From: Candidatus Eiseniibacteriota bacterium
GTDB lineage: Bacteria; Arandabacterota; Arandabacteria; JAGLYR01
DNA: 19,620 nt
Direction: 5' to 3'
Assembly: GCA_023132135.1 (NCBI GenBank)
Contig: JAGLYR010000099.1
Span: forward strand, 1 to 19,620
This document shows, one piece after another, positions 6,271-13,557 of this stretch. Within the stretch, counting starts at the first letter, position 1; each line of letters starts with the position of its first letter. Made by a program: the position numbers and the translations under genes. The notes beneath the pieces were generated by a model. It had not been told where the DNA came from. It made no database searches and saw only the letters and a program-made list of their open reading frames with translations.

Positions 6271-8549
6271 GTCCTCACCAGCTTCTTTCCCAGAAGCACG
6301 CGTTCCAGATTGGCCGGGAGATCCCGGACGCGTTGCCCGGTCGCATGACAGATGGCGTTGACAACGGCCGGGGCGGCAATTTCGGTTGTCGGTTCACCCA
6401 CGGATTTTGCGCCGTAGGGTCCATGCCGGTCGGGATTCTCCACCATCACGGCTTTCATCTGCGGCATATCCAGGGACGTGGGAATGAGGTACTCGTCGAA
6501 GTTCTCCGTCACCAGGCGCCCTTCGCGCTCCTCCACTTCTTCGAGAAGGCCATACCCCAACCCCATAGCCACTCCGCCGTATATCTGTCCCAGCACACCC
6601 TGGGGATTGACGACGCGCCCCACATCGTGCGCAGACACGAACTGGAGAACCCGTACCTCCCCTGTTTCCTGGTCCACCTCCACCTCCGCCATGTTGGTGC
6701 CGTAGACGTAGGTGAAGTAGGGACTGCCTCTTCCCCTTTGCTCATCCCAGTGAATGTCCGGACCCTTGTACCAGCCGAACTCGAAGAGGGCCACGCCCCG
6801 CTCGAAACAGGCCGCCGCCAGATCTCTGATCCTCATGCGACGCTGTCCGCCAGAGGACACCACCCACCCTCTCTCCAGATCCATGGATTTCGCCTTCGTC
6901 CTGAGAATCAGCCGCGCTTCGGCGAGCATTTTTCGGCGAACGCGCCCAGCGGCCCTGCGGGTGGCTGTCCCGCCCAGCATCGTGGACCGCGACGCCACCG
7001 ATGGCCCGCTGTCACTCATGATCGCAGTGTCGTAGGGTAGCACCGTGACATCCGCGAGATTGACCCCCAGAACCTCTGCCGTGATCTGCGCGATCACCGT
7101 GTAGTACCCCTGCCCCACCTCGGCGATCCCGGACCACACGATCACGCTCCCGTCTGTCTGGACGGATACGACAGCGCCCGCGGCGTCGGTTCCCTCCGCC
7201 CCCAGAGCGCACCCGCGGTAGCTGGCTGCCATCCCGATTCCCTTGCGCCTCCGCGCATTGCGGGGTTGGCCGTCCAGTTCCTCTCGGCGCCTTTTCCAAT
7301 TGATGGACCGTGCGCTTCGCTCCAGTGTCTCGATGAACGCCACGGGTTGGTCCAGCTTCTGTCCCGTGGCTGTCCGGGATCCGGTCCTGATGCCATTGAG
7401 AATCCGCAGATCCAGGGGATCCATTCCCAGTTCCCCGGCCAGCTCGTCCATCAGCAACTCGATTCCGAAGTTGCCCTGCGGTGAACCAAAACCGCGCATG
7501 GCCCCGGTGTAGACCGTGTTGGTGTAGACGCCGTAGGCATCCGCCTTCACGTGGGGCACCACGTAGGGCCCGGCGCACTGCACCACCGACCGCCAGACGA
7601 CAAAGGGGGTCGTCGTCGCGTACGCGCCCGCGTTGGCCACCATCCGGACCTCGAGAGCGGTGAGACGTCCGTTTTTCTTCGCACCGATCCTGTACTCCAT
7701 CACATACGGGTGCCGCTTGTAGCTCTCGTGGAACGACTCCTCCCGGCTGTTGACCATCTGCACGGGCCGCCCGGTCCGAAGCGCCAGCATGGCCGCCCTG
7801 GCCGCCAGCACCGTCATCACTTCGTCCTTCCCTCCAAAGGACCCTCCCACCGTAGTCTGAACCACGCGGATCTTGGCCAGTGGCAGCCGCAAGACTGTCG
7901 ACAGTCCCCGCCTCGTCGTGTACATGTTCTGAACGCAGCCCTCTACAAGAACGCCACCCTCCCCATCGGGGCGGGCCATGACCGCCTCGGGCTCGAGATA
8001 GGCGTGTTCGATGAGTGCGGTCGTATACGTGCGTCTGAGGATGACATCCGCACGCCGGAACCCGTCGGCAATCCGCCCCTTCCGCACCTTGTGATGGACA
8101 AAGATGTTGCTCTTGCCGTGGATCCCCGGGGCCCCCCGTTTCATCGCCTCCTCCGGCGAGAAGACGGCCGAAAGCGGTTCGAGTTGAACCCGGATTCCCG
8201 AGAGAGCCCGGGCGGCTTCCCTCGCCGACCGTGCGGCAACCACGGCAAGACCGTCTCCTCTGAACCGCACCTTGTCGTCCGCCAGCACCCGCTGGTTGGG
8301 AATCATCGTGCCGAAGCGATTGCGGCCGGGAACATCCGCGGCGGTCAGAACAGCTTCAACCCCCGGAAACGAGACCGCTTGGGAAACGTCGATGGATACG
8401 ACTCGGGCATGGGAAAGGGAAGCGCGAAGAACAGCCCCATAGAGCATGTGCGGATCCGCCAGGTCCGCAGCATACCGCGCCTGCCCCGTCACCTTTCCCA
8501 GCGCGTCCACACGCCGGACCTTCTTGCCGACAACCTTGAAATCCTTCAT
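6267..8549 (-). CDS. Molybdenum hydroxylase 2, molybdopterin-binding catalytic subunit
   Basis: A 760-residue large subunit of the xanthine dehydrogenase family, full length for the separate-subunit type. Seen: N-terminal VGKKVRRVDALGKVTGQARY (3-22), QTTVGGSFGGKDE with D242, VVWR with R320, GAMRGFGSPQ with R352, EVGQGYYTVIAQI, and the catalytic glutamate in AKSVGEPTTE (E719). Compared with bovine xanthine dehydrogenase, Q207, D242, R320 and R352 sit at the spacing of Gln767, Glu802, Arg880 and Arg912, so the purine-binding arginines are kept and one glutamate is aspartate. Aldehyde oxidases lose Glu802 and Arg880, so an aldehyde substrate is less likely. The start shares an ATGA with the stop of the upstream FAD gene (8546-8549). 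Hydroxylation of a purine or related N-heterocycle is inferred; the exact substrate is not readable from sequence. Confidence 0.92.
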   Translation of the reverse strand: MKDFKVVGKKVRRVDALGKVTGQARYAADLADPHMLYGAVLRASLSHARVVSIDVSQAVSFPGVEAVLTAADVPGRNRFGTMIPNQRVLADDKVRFRGDGLAVVAARSAREAARALSGIRVQLEPLSAVFSPEEAMKRGAPGIHGKSNIFVHHKVRKGRIADGFRRADVILRRTYTTALIEHAYLEPEAVMARPDGEGGVLVEGCVQNMYTTRRGLSTVLRLPLAKIRVVQTTVGGSFGGKDEVMTVLAARAAMLALRTGRPVQMVNSREESFHESYKRHPYVMEYRIGAKKNGRLTALEVRMVANAGAYATTTPFVVWRSVVQCAGPYVVPHVKADAYGVYTNTVYTGAMRGFGSPQGNFGIELLMDELAGELGMDPLDLRILNGIRTGSRTATGQKLDQPVAFIETLERSARSINWKRRREELDGQPRNARRRKGIGMAASYRGCALGAEGTDAAGAVVSVQTDGSVIVWSGIAEVGQGYYTVIAQITAEVLGVNLADVTVLPYDTAIMSDSGPSVASRSTMLGGTATRRAAGRVRRKMLAEARLILRTKAKSMDLERGWVVSSGGQRRMRIRDLAAACFERGVALFEFGWYKGPDIHWDEQRGRGSPYFTYVYGTNMAEVEVDQETGEVRVLQFVSAHDVGRVVNPQGVLGQIYGGVAMGLGYGLLEEVEEREGRLVTENFDEYLIPTSLDMPQMKAVMVENPDRHGPYGAKSVGEPTTEIAAPAVVNAICHATGQRVRDLPANLERVLLGKKLVRT

Positions 8550-9397
8550 TCCAGGAATCCCCTGAGTCCCCTGCCGAGGAGCACTCCCACCATCTCCCGG
8601 CGATATTCCTCGGTGGACCGGATATCCGCAATGGGTTTCGCTTCGGTCTGGATCATCTCAACGGCTTCCGAGATTACGGTTTCGCCCAGTTTCTTTCCTT
8701 CAAGGCAGGCAGCCGTTCGGGGAGCTCCACACACCGTCGGCGCAACAGCCCCCAGCGAGATCCTGACATCGCTCAACACTCCTCCATCCTCTGCGGCCAG
8801 GAACGCAACCGACACCTTCGCGATCGCCATGGCCCGCCGCTGCCCCAGCTTGAGATAGAACCAGCGAGAGCCCGGCCGCATCTTTGGAACGCGGATCCCA
8901 ACGAGGAGATCCGCGGGCAAGACACGCGTCACCCCGGGCGAGATACAGAAATCCCCCACGGGTATCTCCCGCGTGCCTTTCGAACTCCGTATCTCACACA
9001 CAGATCCCAGCACCCGGAGCGCGGGAACGGAATCCGAAGCCGGAGAGGCATGGCAAAGATTGCCCCCGATCGTCCCGCGACTGCGGATCTGTACGCTTCC
9101 CACTGTACCACAGGCTTCACTCAGAACGGGAATATGAGCTCCAACGATGGCTGATTCCACCACATCCGCGTGAGTCGCCAACGCGCCGATGCGGATTTCG
9201 GTCCCGTCGTCCACAATGCGGTTCAGATCCGGAATACGGCTGAGGTCCAGAAGCGCAACTGCGCCGTACGCGCCCCGGCGGATGCCGGGAATCACATCCG
9301 TGCCCCCTGCCAGCGGGAGCAGAGCCGTCCCGTGGTGTGCCTTCAGCGCCAGAGCTTCTTCCAGCGTCTCCGGAGCCAGGACCTCCAGGGTTCTCAT
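8546..9397 (-). CDS. Molybdenum hydroxylase 1, FAD-binding subunit
   Basis: A 283-residue CoxM/XdhB-like flavoprotein subunit. Seen: LAGGTDVIPGIRRG (29-42) and TIGGNLCHASPASDS (109-123), the two FAD-contact loops, and a C-terminal domain with RISLGAVAPTVCGAP. It is distinct in sequence from the other FAD subunit at 5404-6270. It lies between an XdhC-type maturation gene (9394-10209) and the second Mo subunit (6267-8549), with ATGA overlaps on both sides. Assignment to hydroxylase 1 rests on gene order: that set would otherwise have no FAD subunit, while set 2 has its own immediately after its Mo gene. Cross-pairing cannot be excluded. Confidence 0.9.
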   Translation of the reverse strand: MRTLEVLAPETLEEALALKAHHGTALLPLAGGTDVIPGIRRGAYGAVALLDLSRIPDLNRIVDDGTEIRIGALATHADVVESAIVGAHIPVLSEACGTVGSVQIRSRGTIGGNLCHASPASDSVPALRVLGSVCEIRSSKGTREIPVGDFCISPGVTRVLPADLLVGIRVPKMRPGSRWFYLKLGQRRAMAIAKVSVAFLAAEDGGVLSDVRISLGAVAPTVCGAPRTAACLEGKKLGETVISEAVEMIQTEAKPIADIRSTEEYRREMVGVLLGRGLRGFLE

Positions 9398-10209
9398 GCG
9401 TCGCCCTTCCCCTTGGCGCCCGACAGCTTGGCCGGCGTCTCCACACCGCGGCGGCTGGCAACCAGTTCCGCCACAATGCTCACCGCTATTTCCTCCGGGG
9501 TTTCCGCACCAATGTCCAGACCGATAGGGGAGTGGAGCTTCCTCATGACCTCCTCACCGAATCCGGCTTCCTTCAGATGGGAAATCAGCGTGGCTACTTT
9601 CCTTCGCGAGCCAATCATCCCGACGTATCGAAACGGGCTGTTGAGAACTGCCCGAACCACTTCTTCATCGTGCTTGTGTTCCGGAGTCAGGACAACGACA
9701 TAGGTATCGGGACCCGGGACTGTTTCCGCCGCTACCTCGGCAAACCCCCGGACAACGATATCATCTGCAAAGGGAAAGCGTTCCCGGTTCGCCTGCTCCG
9801 GCCGGGGATCGATCACGGTCACCGCAAAACCCACGCGCTTGGCCAGTTCCGCCAACGCGCGGGCAACGTGCCCCGCCCCGAAGATATGCAGTCTTTCGGC
9901 CGCCAGGAGAGGCTCGAGAAGAATCTCAATCTTTCCCCCGCACAGGGCCCCGGAATCCTTGCCCTCCCCCTCCAGGTCGTATTGCAGGGTTCTGGGCGCG
10001 CCGCTCTTGAGAACCGAGGCCGCTTGCTCGATCACCGCGGACTCGACAAATCCCCCCCCAATGGTTCCCCAGTTCCTCCCATCCGCGGCAATCACCATCT
10101 TCGCGCCAACTCCCCTCGGCGTGGATCCCTCTGTCCGGATCACCGTGGCAGCAACGGCGGGGATGCCTCGCCGGGCCAGATCTGCAATTCGCTCGTAGAC
10201 CTCTCTCAT
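9394..10209 (-). CDS. xdhC: XdhC/CoxI-family molybdenum hydroxylase maturation factor
   Basis: A 271-residue XdhC-type accessory protein. Seen: the N-terminal XdhC/CoxI domain with EGSTPRGVGAKM (27-38), GTIGGGFVE (48-56) and a conserved SGALCGG cysteine (C90), then a Rossmann-like domain with LHIFGAGHVARAL (107-119), MIGSRRK and the closing HSPIGLDIGAETPEEIAVSI. In Rhodobacter, XdhC binds molybdenum cofactor, helps add its terminal sulfur and inserts it into xanthine dehydrogenase. The ATG at 10209 overlaps the Fe-S gene stop as ATGA and begins the normal MREVYERIADL; the frame is open far upstream, but that is shadow of the Fe-S gene. It is the only such factor in the window although two hydroxylases are encoded. 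YqeB is related but about twice as long, so this is not YqeB. Confidence 0.92.
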   Translation of the reverse strand: MREVYERIADLARRGIPAVAATVIRTEGSTPRGVGAKMVIAADGRNWGTIGGGFVESAVIEQAASVLKSGAPRTLQYDLEGEGKDSGALCGGKIEILLEPLLAAERLHIFGAGHVARALAELAKRVGFAVTVIDPRPEQANRERFPFADDIVVRGFAEVAAETVPGPDTYVVVLTPEHKHDEEVVRAVLNSPFRYVGMIGSRRKVATLISHLKEAGFGEEVMRKLHSPIGLDIGAETPEEIAVSIVAELVASRRGVETPAKLSGAKGKGDA

Positions 10210-10685
10210 TGTTCCTCCGTGCGTGCGGCTACGCAGCCGGCTACACGCTCGATGGCTTGGAAGATCTTCCGGTACCCCGTACAGCGACACAGATTTCCCG
10301 TCACGGCCTCCACGATCTCGTCCCTGGAAGGATGCGGATTCCTGCTCAGCAGCGCGTACGCCGACATCAGGAACCCCGGGCTGCAGAAACCGCACTGAAC
10401 CGCGCCCGTGTCCACAAAAGCCTGCTGGAGAGCATGGAGTTCTCCATCGTCTGTCAAGCCTTCGATGGTCAGGACTTCCCGTCCCTCGACCTGCGACATC
10501 AAAACCAGGCAGGAGTTCACGGCCCGACCATCCAGGAGAACCGTGCACGCCCCACACTCGCCCTGCTCACACCCGATCTTGGTACCCGTGAGCCCCAGGT
10601 CCATCCTGAGGACATCCACCAGGCGCCTGCCGGGGTGAACCGTTACATTCACCGGCTTGCCGTTCACCGTCAAACAGATGTACAT
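10206..10685 (-). CDS. Molybdenum hydroxylase 1, 2Fe-2S subunit
   Basis: A 159-residue Fe-S subunit. Seen: IGCEQGECGACTVLLDG (C39, C44, C47) with C59, then VQCGFCSPGF (C98, C101) and NLCRCTGY (C133, C135): all eight ligands of the two [2Fe-2S] clusters. The ATG at 10685 gives the usual MYICLTVNGK beginning five bases after the Mo subunit stop; the ribosome site is weak (GAAG), as expected for coupled translation. The stop overlaps the start of the maturation factor gene (ATGA, 10206-10209). It carries electrons from the Mo centre of the product of 10691-12967 to the FAD subunit. Confidence 0.92.
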   Translation of the reverse strand: MYICLTVNGKPVNVTVHPGRRLVDVLRMDLGLTGTKIGCEQGECGACTVLLDGRAVNSCLVLMSQVEGREVLTIEGLTDDGELHALQQAFVDTGAVQCGFCSPGFLMSAYALLSRNPHPSRDEIVEAVTGNLCRCTGYRKIFQAIERVAGCVAARTEEQ

Positions 10686-10690
10686 TGGCT

Positions 10691-12967
10691 TCAGCGCTTC
10701 GATCGTTCCATCTCCTTCTTCAATCTCTCGGGGGTCAGGGGCAGTTCCCGGATGCGCAGGCCCGTTGCATGGTACACCGCGTTGGCGACGGCAGGGGCGA
10801 CTCCCATGAGCGGCTGCTCGGCGAATCCCTTGGCCCCATGGGGTCCCTTCGAGAATCTGGATTCGACGATGACGGGCGTGATCTCGGGCGCGTCGCTGGG
10901 CGTGGGAATAATGTAGGTCGAGAAATCGGGATTGATGATTCTGCCGTCCTTCCGCAGGACTTCCTCGGTCAGCGCGTAGCCCACTCCCTGGAGAGATCCA
11001 CCCTCGATCTGACCCTCTACCCCCACCGGATTGATGGCCCGGCCCACATCGTGGGCAGCCGTCAGGCGGACCAGGCGTACGACACCGGTTTCGAGATCCA
11101 CCTCGACTTCCGCAATGTTCGTCGCCCATGCGTACACCATGTAGGCGTCGCCCTGTCCCCGCTTCGGATCCCACGAGGTTTTCGGCGCCCGGAACCATCC
11201 CTGCGCCGCCAGGTGAACCCGCCGGGATATGCACTCCCGGGCAACATCCTCTACGGCAACCGACTTGTCCTGCTTCTGCCCCGCGTAGAGAACCCCGCCC
11301 TCCCCCAGCACGTCATGCAACGGGACCCCCAGGATAGACGCCCCCACACCCCAGAGGTTCTTCCGGACTCTGGCGCACGCGTCCCTGAGTGCGTTGCCGG
11401 ACATAATGGTCGCTCGCGAGGCCACGGTGGGACCGCTGTCGGGGACACGGGATGTGTCCGTCTCCGTGGCCGTGACCTGATCCAGGCGAAGACCCAGCTC
11501 CTCAGCCACGATCTGCGCCAGGACCGTGTGCATACCCTGTCCCATCTCGGTCGTTCCCACCGCATAGAGCGCGCTTCCATCCGCATGCACCTGAACAAAA
11601 GCGCCCGCGCGCGTCAGGTACGGCGAAAGACCGCCAAGACCAGCCCCGTAGTTGATCGTGGAGACACCTATGCCTTTCCGGACTGGTCCCCTGTCTTTTC
11701 CCCATCGAGCACGCTTCGTGCGGTAGTCAGAGGCCCGCGAGGCTTCCCGAATCGTCTGGAGCGACCCTACACTGGACCGGAGTTTCTGCCCTGTCGCCGT
11801 CTCGTCTCCGGTGCGGAGGATGTTGTGCTTTCGCAGCGCCAGGGGATCCATCCCCAGCTTCGCGGCCACCTCGTCCATCTGCGACTCGGCCGCGAACAGC
11901 ACCTGCGGGGCGCCGAAACCCCGGAAGGCGCCGCTGGGTTCCTTGTTGGTCGCCACCGCCCACGCGTCGACGCGGACGTTGGGACAACGGTAGGCCCCGG
12001 CGGCATGAACCGTTGCACGCCAGAGAACCACGGGACTGAGGGTACCGAAAGCTCCGCCGTCGTACGTCATCTGAACTTCCACGGCGACCAGGGTCCCATC
12101 TTCCTTCACCCCTGTCTTGTACCGGATGTGGGCCGGGTGACGCTTGCTCATGGAATGCATGTCTTCTTCGCGGTGGTAGACCAGCTTCACCGGCCGCCGG
12201 GTCTTCCATGCCAGCACAGCCGCCTGCCCCCCCACCTCCGAAGGAGCATCTTCTTTCCCACCGAATGCGCCCCCGGTAGTCGTCTGAACAATCCGCACTT
12301 TGCCCAAGGGAAGTCCGAGAATGTGCGCAATGGCGCGCTGGACGTAGAATGGGCACTGCATGGAACCGTAGACCACAATTCCGAGATCGGGAGTGGGAAC
12401 AGCGATCGCGCCTTGGGGTTCGAGGTACGCATGCTCCTGCGCAGGTGTGTGGTAGGTATTCTCCACCACCAGGAAAGCTTCCCGAAAACCCCTCTCCACA
12501 TCACCCCTCCGAACCACATGATGCCCGAAGGTGTTGTCCTCCCCGTACAATCCGGGTGCTCCAGGCAATCTCGCATCGAGTGGATCCAGGAGGGGAGTCC
12601 TGGGTTCGTACTCCACGCGTACCAATCCCGCAGCCAGATCGGCCGCCTCGCGCGTCTCCGCCCCCACCAGCCCCAGCGCCTGCCCACAGAAGTTCGTCTC
12701 TCCCGGAGCCAGTAGAGGATGGCCCGGAAGGATCAGGGGGATGTTGTTCCCGCCGGGAATGTCATCCGGCCCCGCAACGGCCACCACCCCAGGCAAGCTC
12801 AGGACAGACTCCAGATCCATCGAGAGAATCCGCGCCCGGGGTTCCGTGGAGCGCACCACTGCCGCGTACAACATCCCCGGGAAGGCAAGATCGTCGACAA
12901 ATCTAGCCTCACCCGTCACCTTCTCGCGCGCATCAACTCTTGGAACTCGCTGTCCGACGACACTCAT
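10691..12967 (-). CDS. Molybdenum hydroxylase 1, molybdopterin-binding catalytic subunit
   Basis: A 758-residue large subunit of the xanthine dehydrogenase family. Seen: GQRVPRVDAREKVTGEARF (5-23), QTTTGGAFGGKED with E239, VVLWR with R317, GAFRGFGAPQ with R349, TEMGQGMHTVLAQIVAEELG, and the catalytic glutamate in AKGFAEQP (E717). Q204, E239, R317 and R349 match Gln767, Glu802, Arg880 and Arg912 of bovine xanthine dehydrogenase in identity and spacing, so a purine substrate is likely. The catalytic loop reads AEQP rather than the common GEP. No in-frame TGA suggests selenocysteine; selenium-dependent members of this family carry labile selenium instead, which sequence cannot show. The ATG at 12967 overlaps the mocA stop as ATGA. 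It is clearly diverged from the second Mo subunit at 6267-8549, so the two sets are not a recent duplication. Confidence 0.92.
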   Translation of the reverse strand: MSVVGQRVPRVDAREKVTGEARFVDDLAFPGMLYAAVVRSTEPRARILSMDLESVLSLPGVVAVAGPDDIPGGNNIPLILPGHPLLAPGETNFCGQALGLVGAETREAADLAAGLVRVEYEPRTPLLDPLDARLPGAPGLYGEDNTFGHHVVRRGDVERGFREAFLVVENTYHTPAQEHAYLEPQGAIAVPTPDLGIVVYGSMQCPFYVQRAIAHILGLPLGKVRIVQTTTGGAFGGKEDAPSEVGGQAAVLAWKTRRPVKLVYHREEDMHSMSKRHPAHIRYKTGVKEDGTLVAVEVQMTYDGGAFGTLSPVVLWRATVHAAGAYRCPNVRVDAWAVATNKEPSGAFRGFGAPQVLFAAESQMDEVAAKLGMDPLALRKHNILRTGDETATGQKLRSSVGSLQTIREASRASDYRTKRARWGKDRGPVRKGIGVSTINYGAGLGGLSPYLTRAGAFVQVHADGSALYAVGTTEMGQGMHTVLAQIVAEELGLRLDQVTATETDTSRVPDSGPTVASRATIMSGNALRDACARVRKNLWGVGASILGVPLHDVLGEGGVLYAGQKQDKSVAVEDVARECISRRVHLAAQGWFRAPKTSWDPKRGQGDAYMVYAWATNIAEVEVDLETGVVRLVRLTAAHDVGRAINPVGVEGQIEGGSLQGVGYALTEEVLRKDGRIINPDFSTYIIPTPSDAPEITPVIVESRFSKGPHGAKGFAEQPLMGVAPAVANAVYHATGLRIRELPLTPERLKKEMERSKR

Positions 12968-13557
12968 TCACCCACGCCCCTTGCAACCCACCGGTGGTAA
13001 TCTTCCGGCGTGTCGATATCCGCACGCACTCCCTCGTCCTTCACCGGGATCTCCCGAACCGGGACAACGCCTCCGCTCACCACCCAACGCGCCCCCACAT
13101 CCAGCGGCGCCTCAAGAAACCGGCAGAAGTGCCCCGCCCCAAAAACGATGGGGTGCCCTCGTCGCCCCCCAACAGTTGGTATGACAATGTGTTCTGGTGT
13201 TTGCTTGAACGCTTCTATCAAGCTGCGATAGGTGGCCGCTTCGACAACGGGGTGATCAACCAGTGTCATTACCGCACCTTCCGCGCCCCGGATTGCCTCC
13301 AGACCGCACCAGAGGGAAGAGAGCTGTCCTCGCCTGTAGTCCTCGTTGACCGCCCATTCGATATCTCCCGGATCGGCCTCGCGCTGGATCTCCTCCTTGC
13401 CGGCCCCGATCACCGCCACCACCTTCCCGATACCCGCTTCTCTCATTCGCTCGCAGATAATCCTGACAAAGGTCCGTCCCTCAAATTCGAGAAGAGCCTT
13501 CGGTGTTCCCATCCGGCTGGATTCCCCTGCCGCCAGTATGATTCCTGCGAACTTCAT
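12964..13557 (-). CDS. mocA: MocA/YgfJ-type molybdenum cofactor nucleotidyltransferase
   Basis: A 197-residue MobA-like NTP transferase. Seen: the nucleotide-binding signature LAAGESSRMGTPK (8-20), the metal-site region TLVDHPVV (D101), GRRGHPIVF (131-139) and the closing DIDTPEDYHRW (180-190). MocA adds CMP to molybdopterin for enzymes of the xanthine dehydrogenase family; the YgfJ branch is encoded with selenium-linked hydroxylases. The ATG at 13557 shares an ATGA with the NTPase stop (13554-13557), and the stop overlaps the first Mo subunit (12964-12967), so cofactor processing and enzyme are made together. A general MobA is less likely because of this context. Confidence 0.88.
   Translation of the reverse strand: MKFAGIILAAGESSRMGTPKALLEFEGRTFVRIICERMREAGIGKVVAVIGAGKEEIQREADPGDIEWAVNEDYRRGQLSSLWCGLEAIRGAEGAVMTLVDHPVVEAATYRSLIEAFKQTPEHIVIPTVGGRRGHPIVFGAGHFCRFLEAPLDVGARWVVSGGVVPVREIPVKDEGVRADIDTPEDYHRWVARGVGE

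Noticed and set aside
7551-8858. A 435-codon plus-strand open frame
   Set aside because: Antisense shadow of the second Mo subunit and the FAD subunit; composition is not protein-like and no motif is seen.
10210-10557. A 116-residue N-terminal extension of the XdhC-type factor
   Set aside because: It overlaps the Fe-S subunit in another frame and is not similar to XdhC; the ATG at 10209 in the ATGA overlap fits the family.
10686-11234. A long N-terminal extension of the hydroxylase 1 Fe-S subunit
   Set aside because: It is a frame-shifted reading of the Mo subunit; the ATG at 10685 gives the normal Fe-S subunit N-terminus.
10685-12715. A 676-codon plus-strand open frame
   Set aside because: It lies antisense to the well-supported Mo subunit gene; long antisense frames are common in GC-rich DNA. 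Its translation is rich in Arg, Pro and His, matches no family and has no ribosome site.
6267-12967. Selenocysteine in the Mo subunits
   Set aside because: Both frames run without an internal TGA; selenium in this family is a labile ligand and is not encoded.
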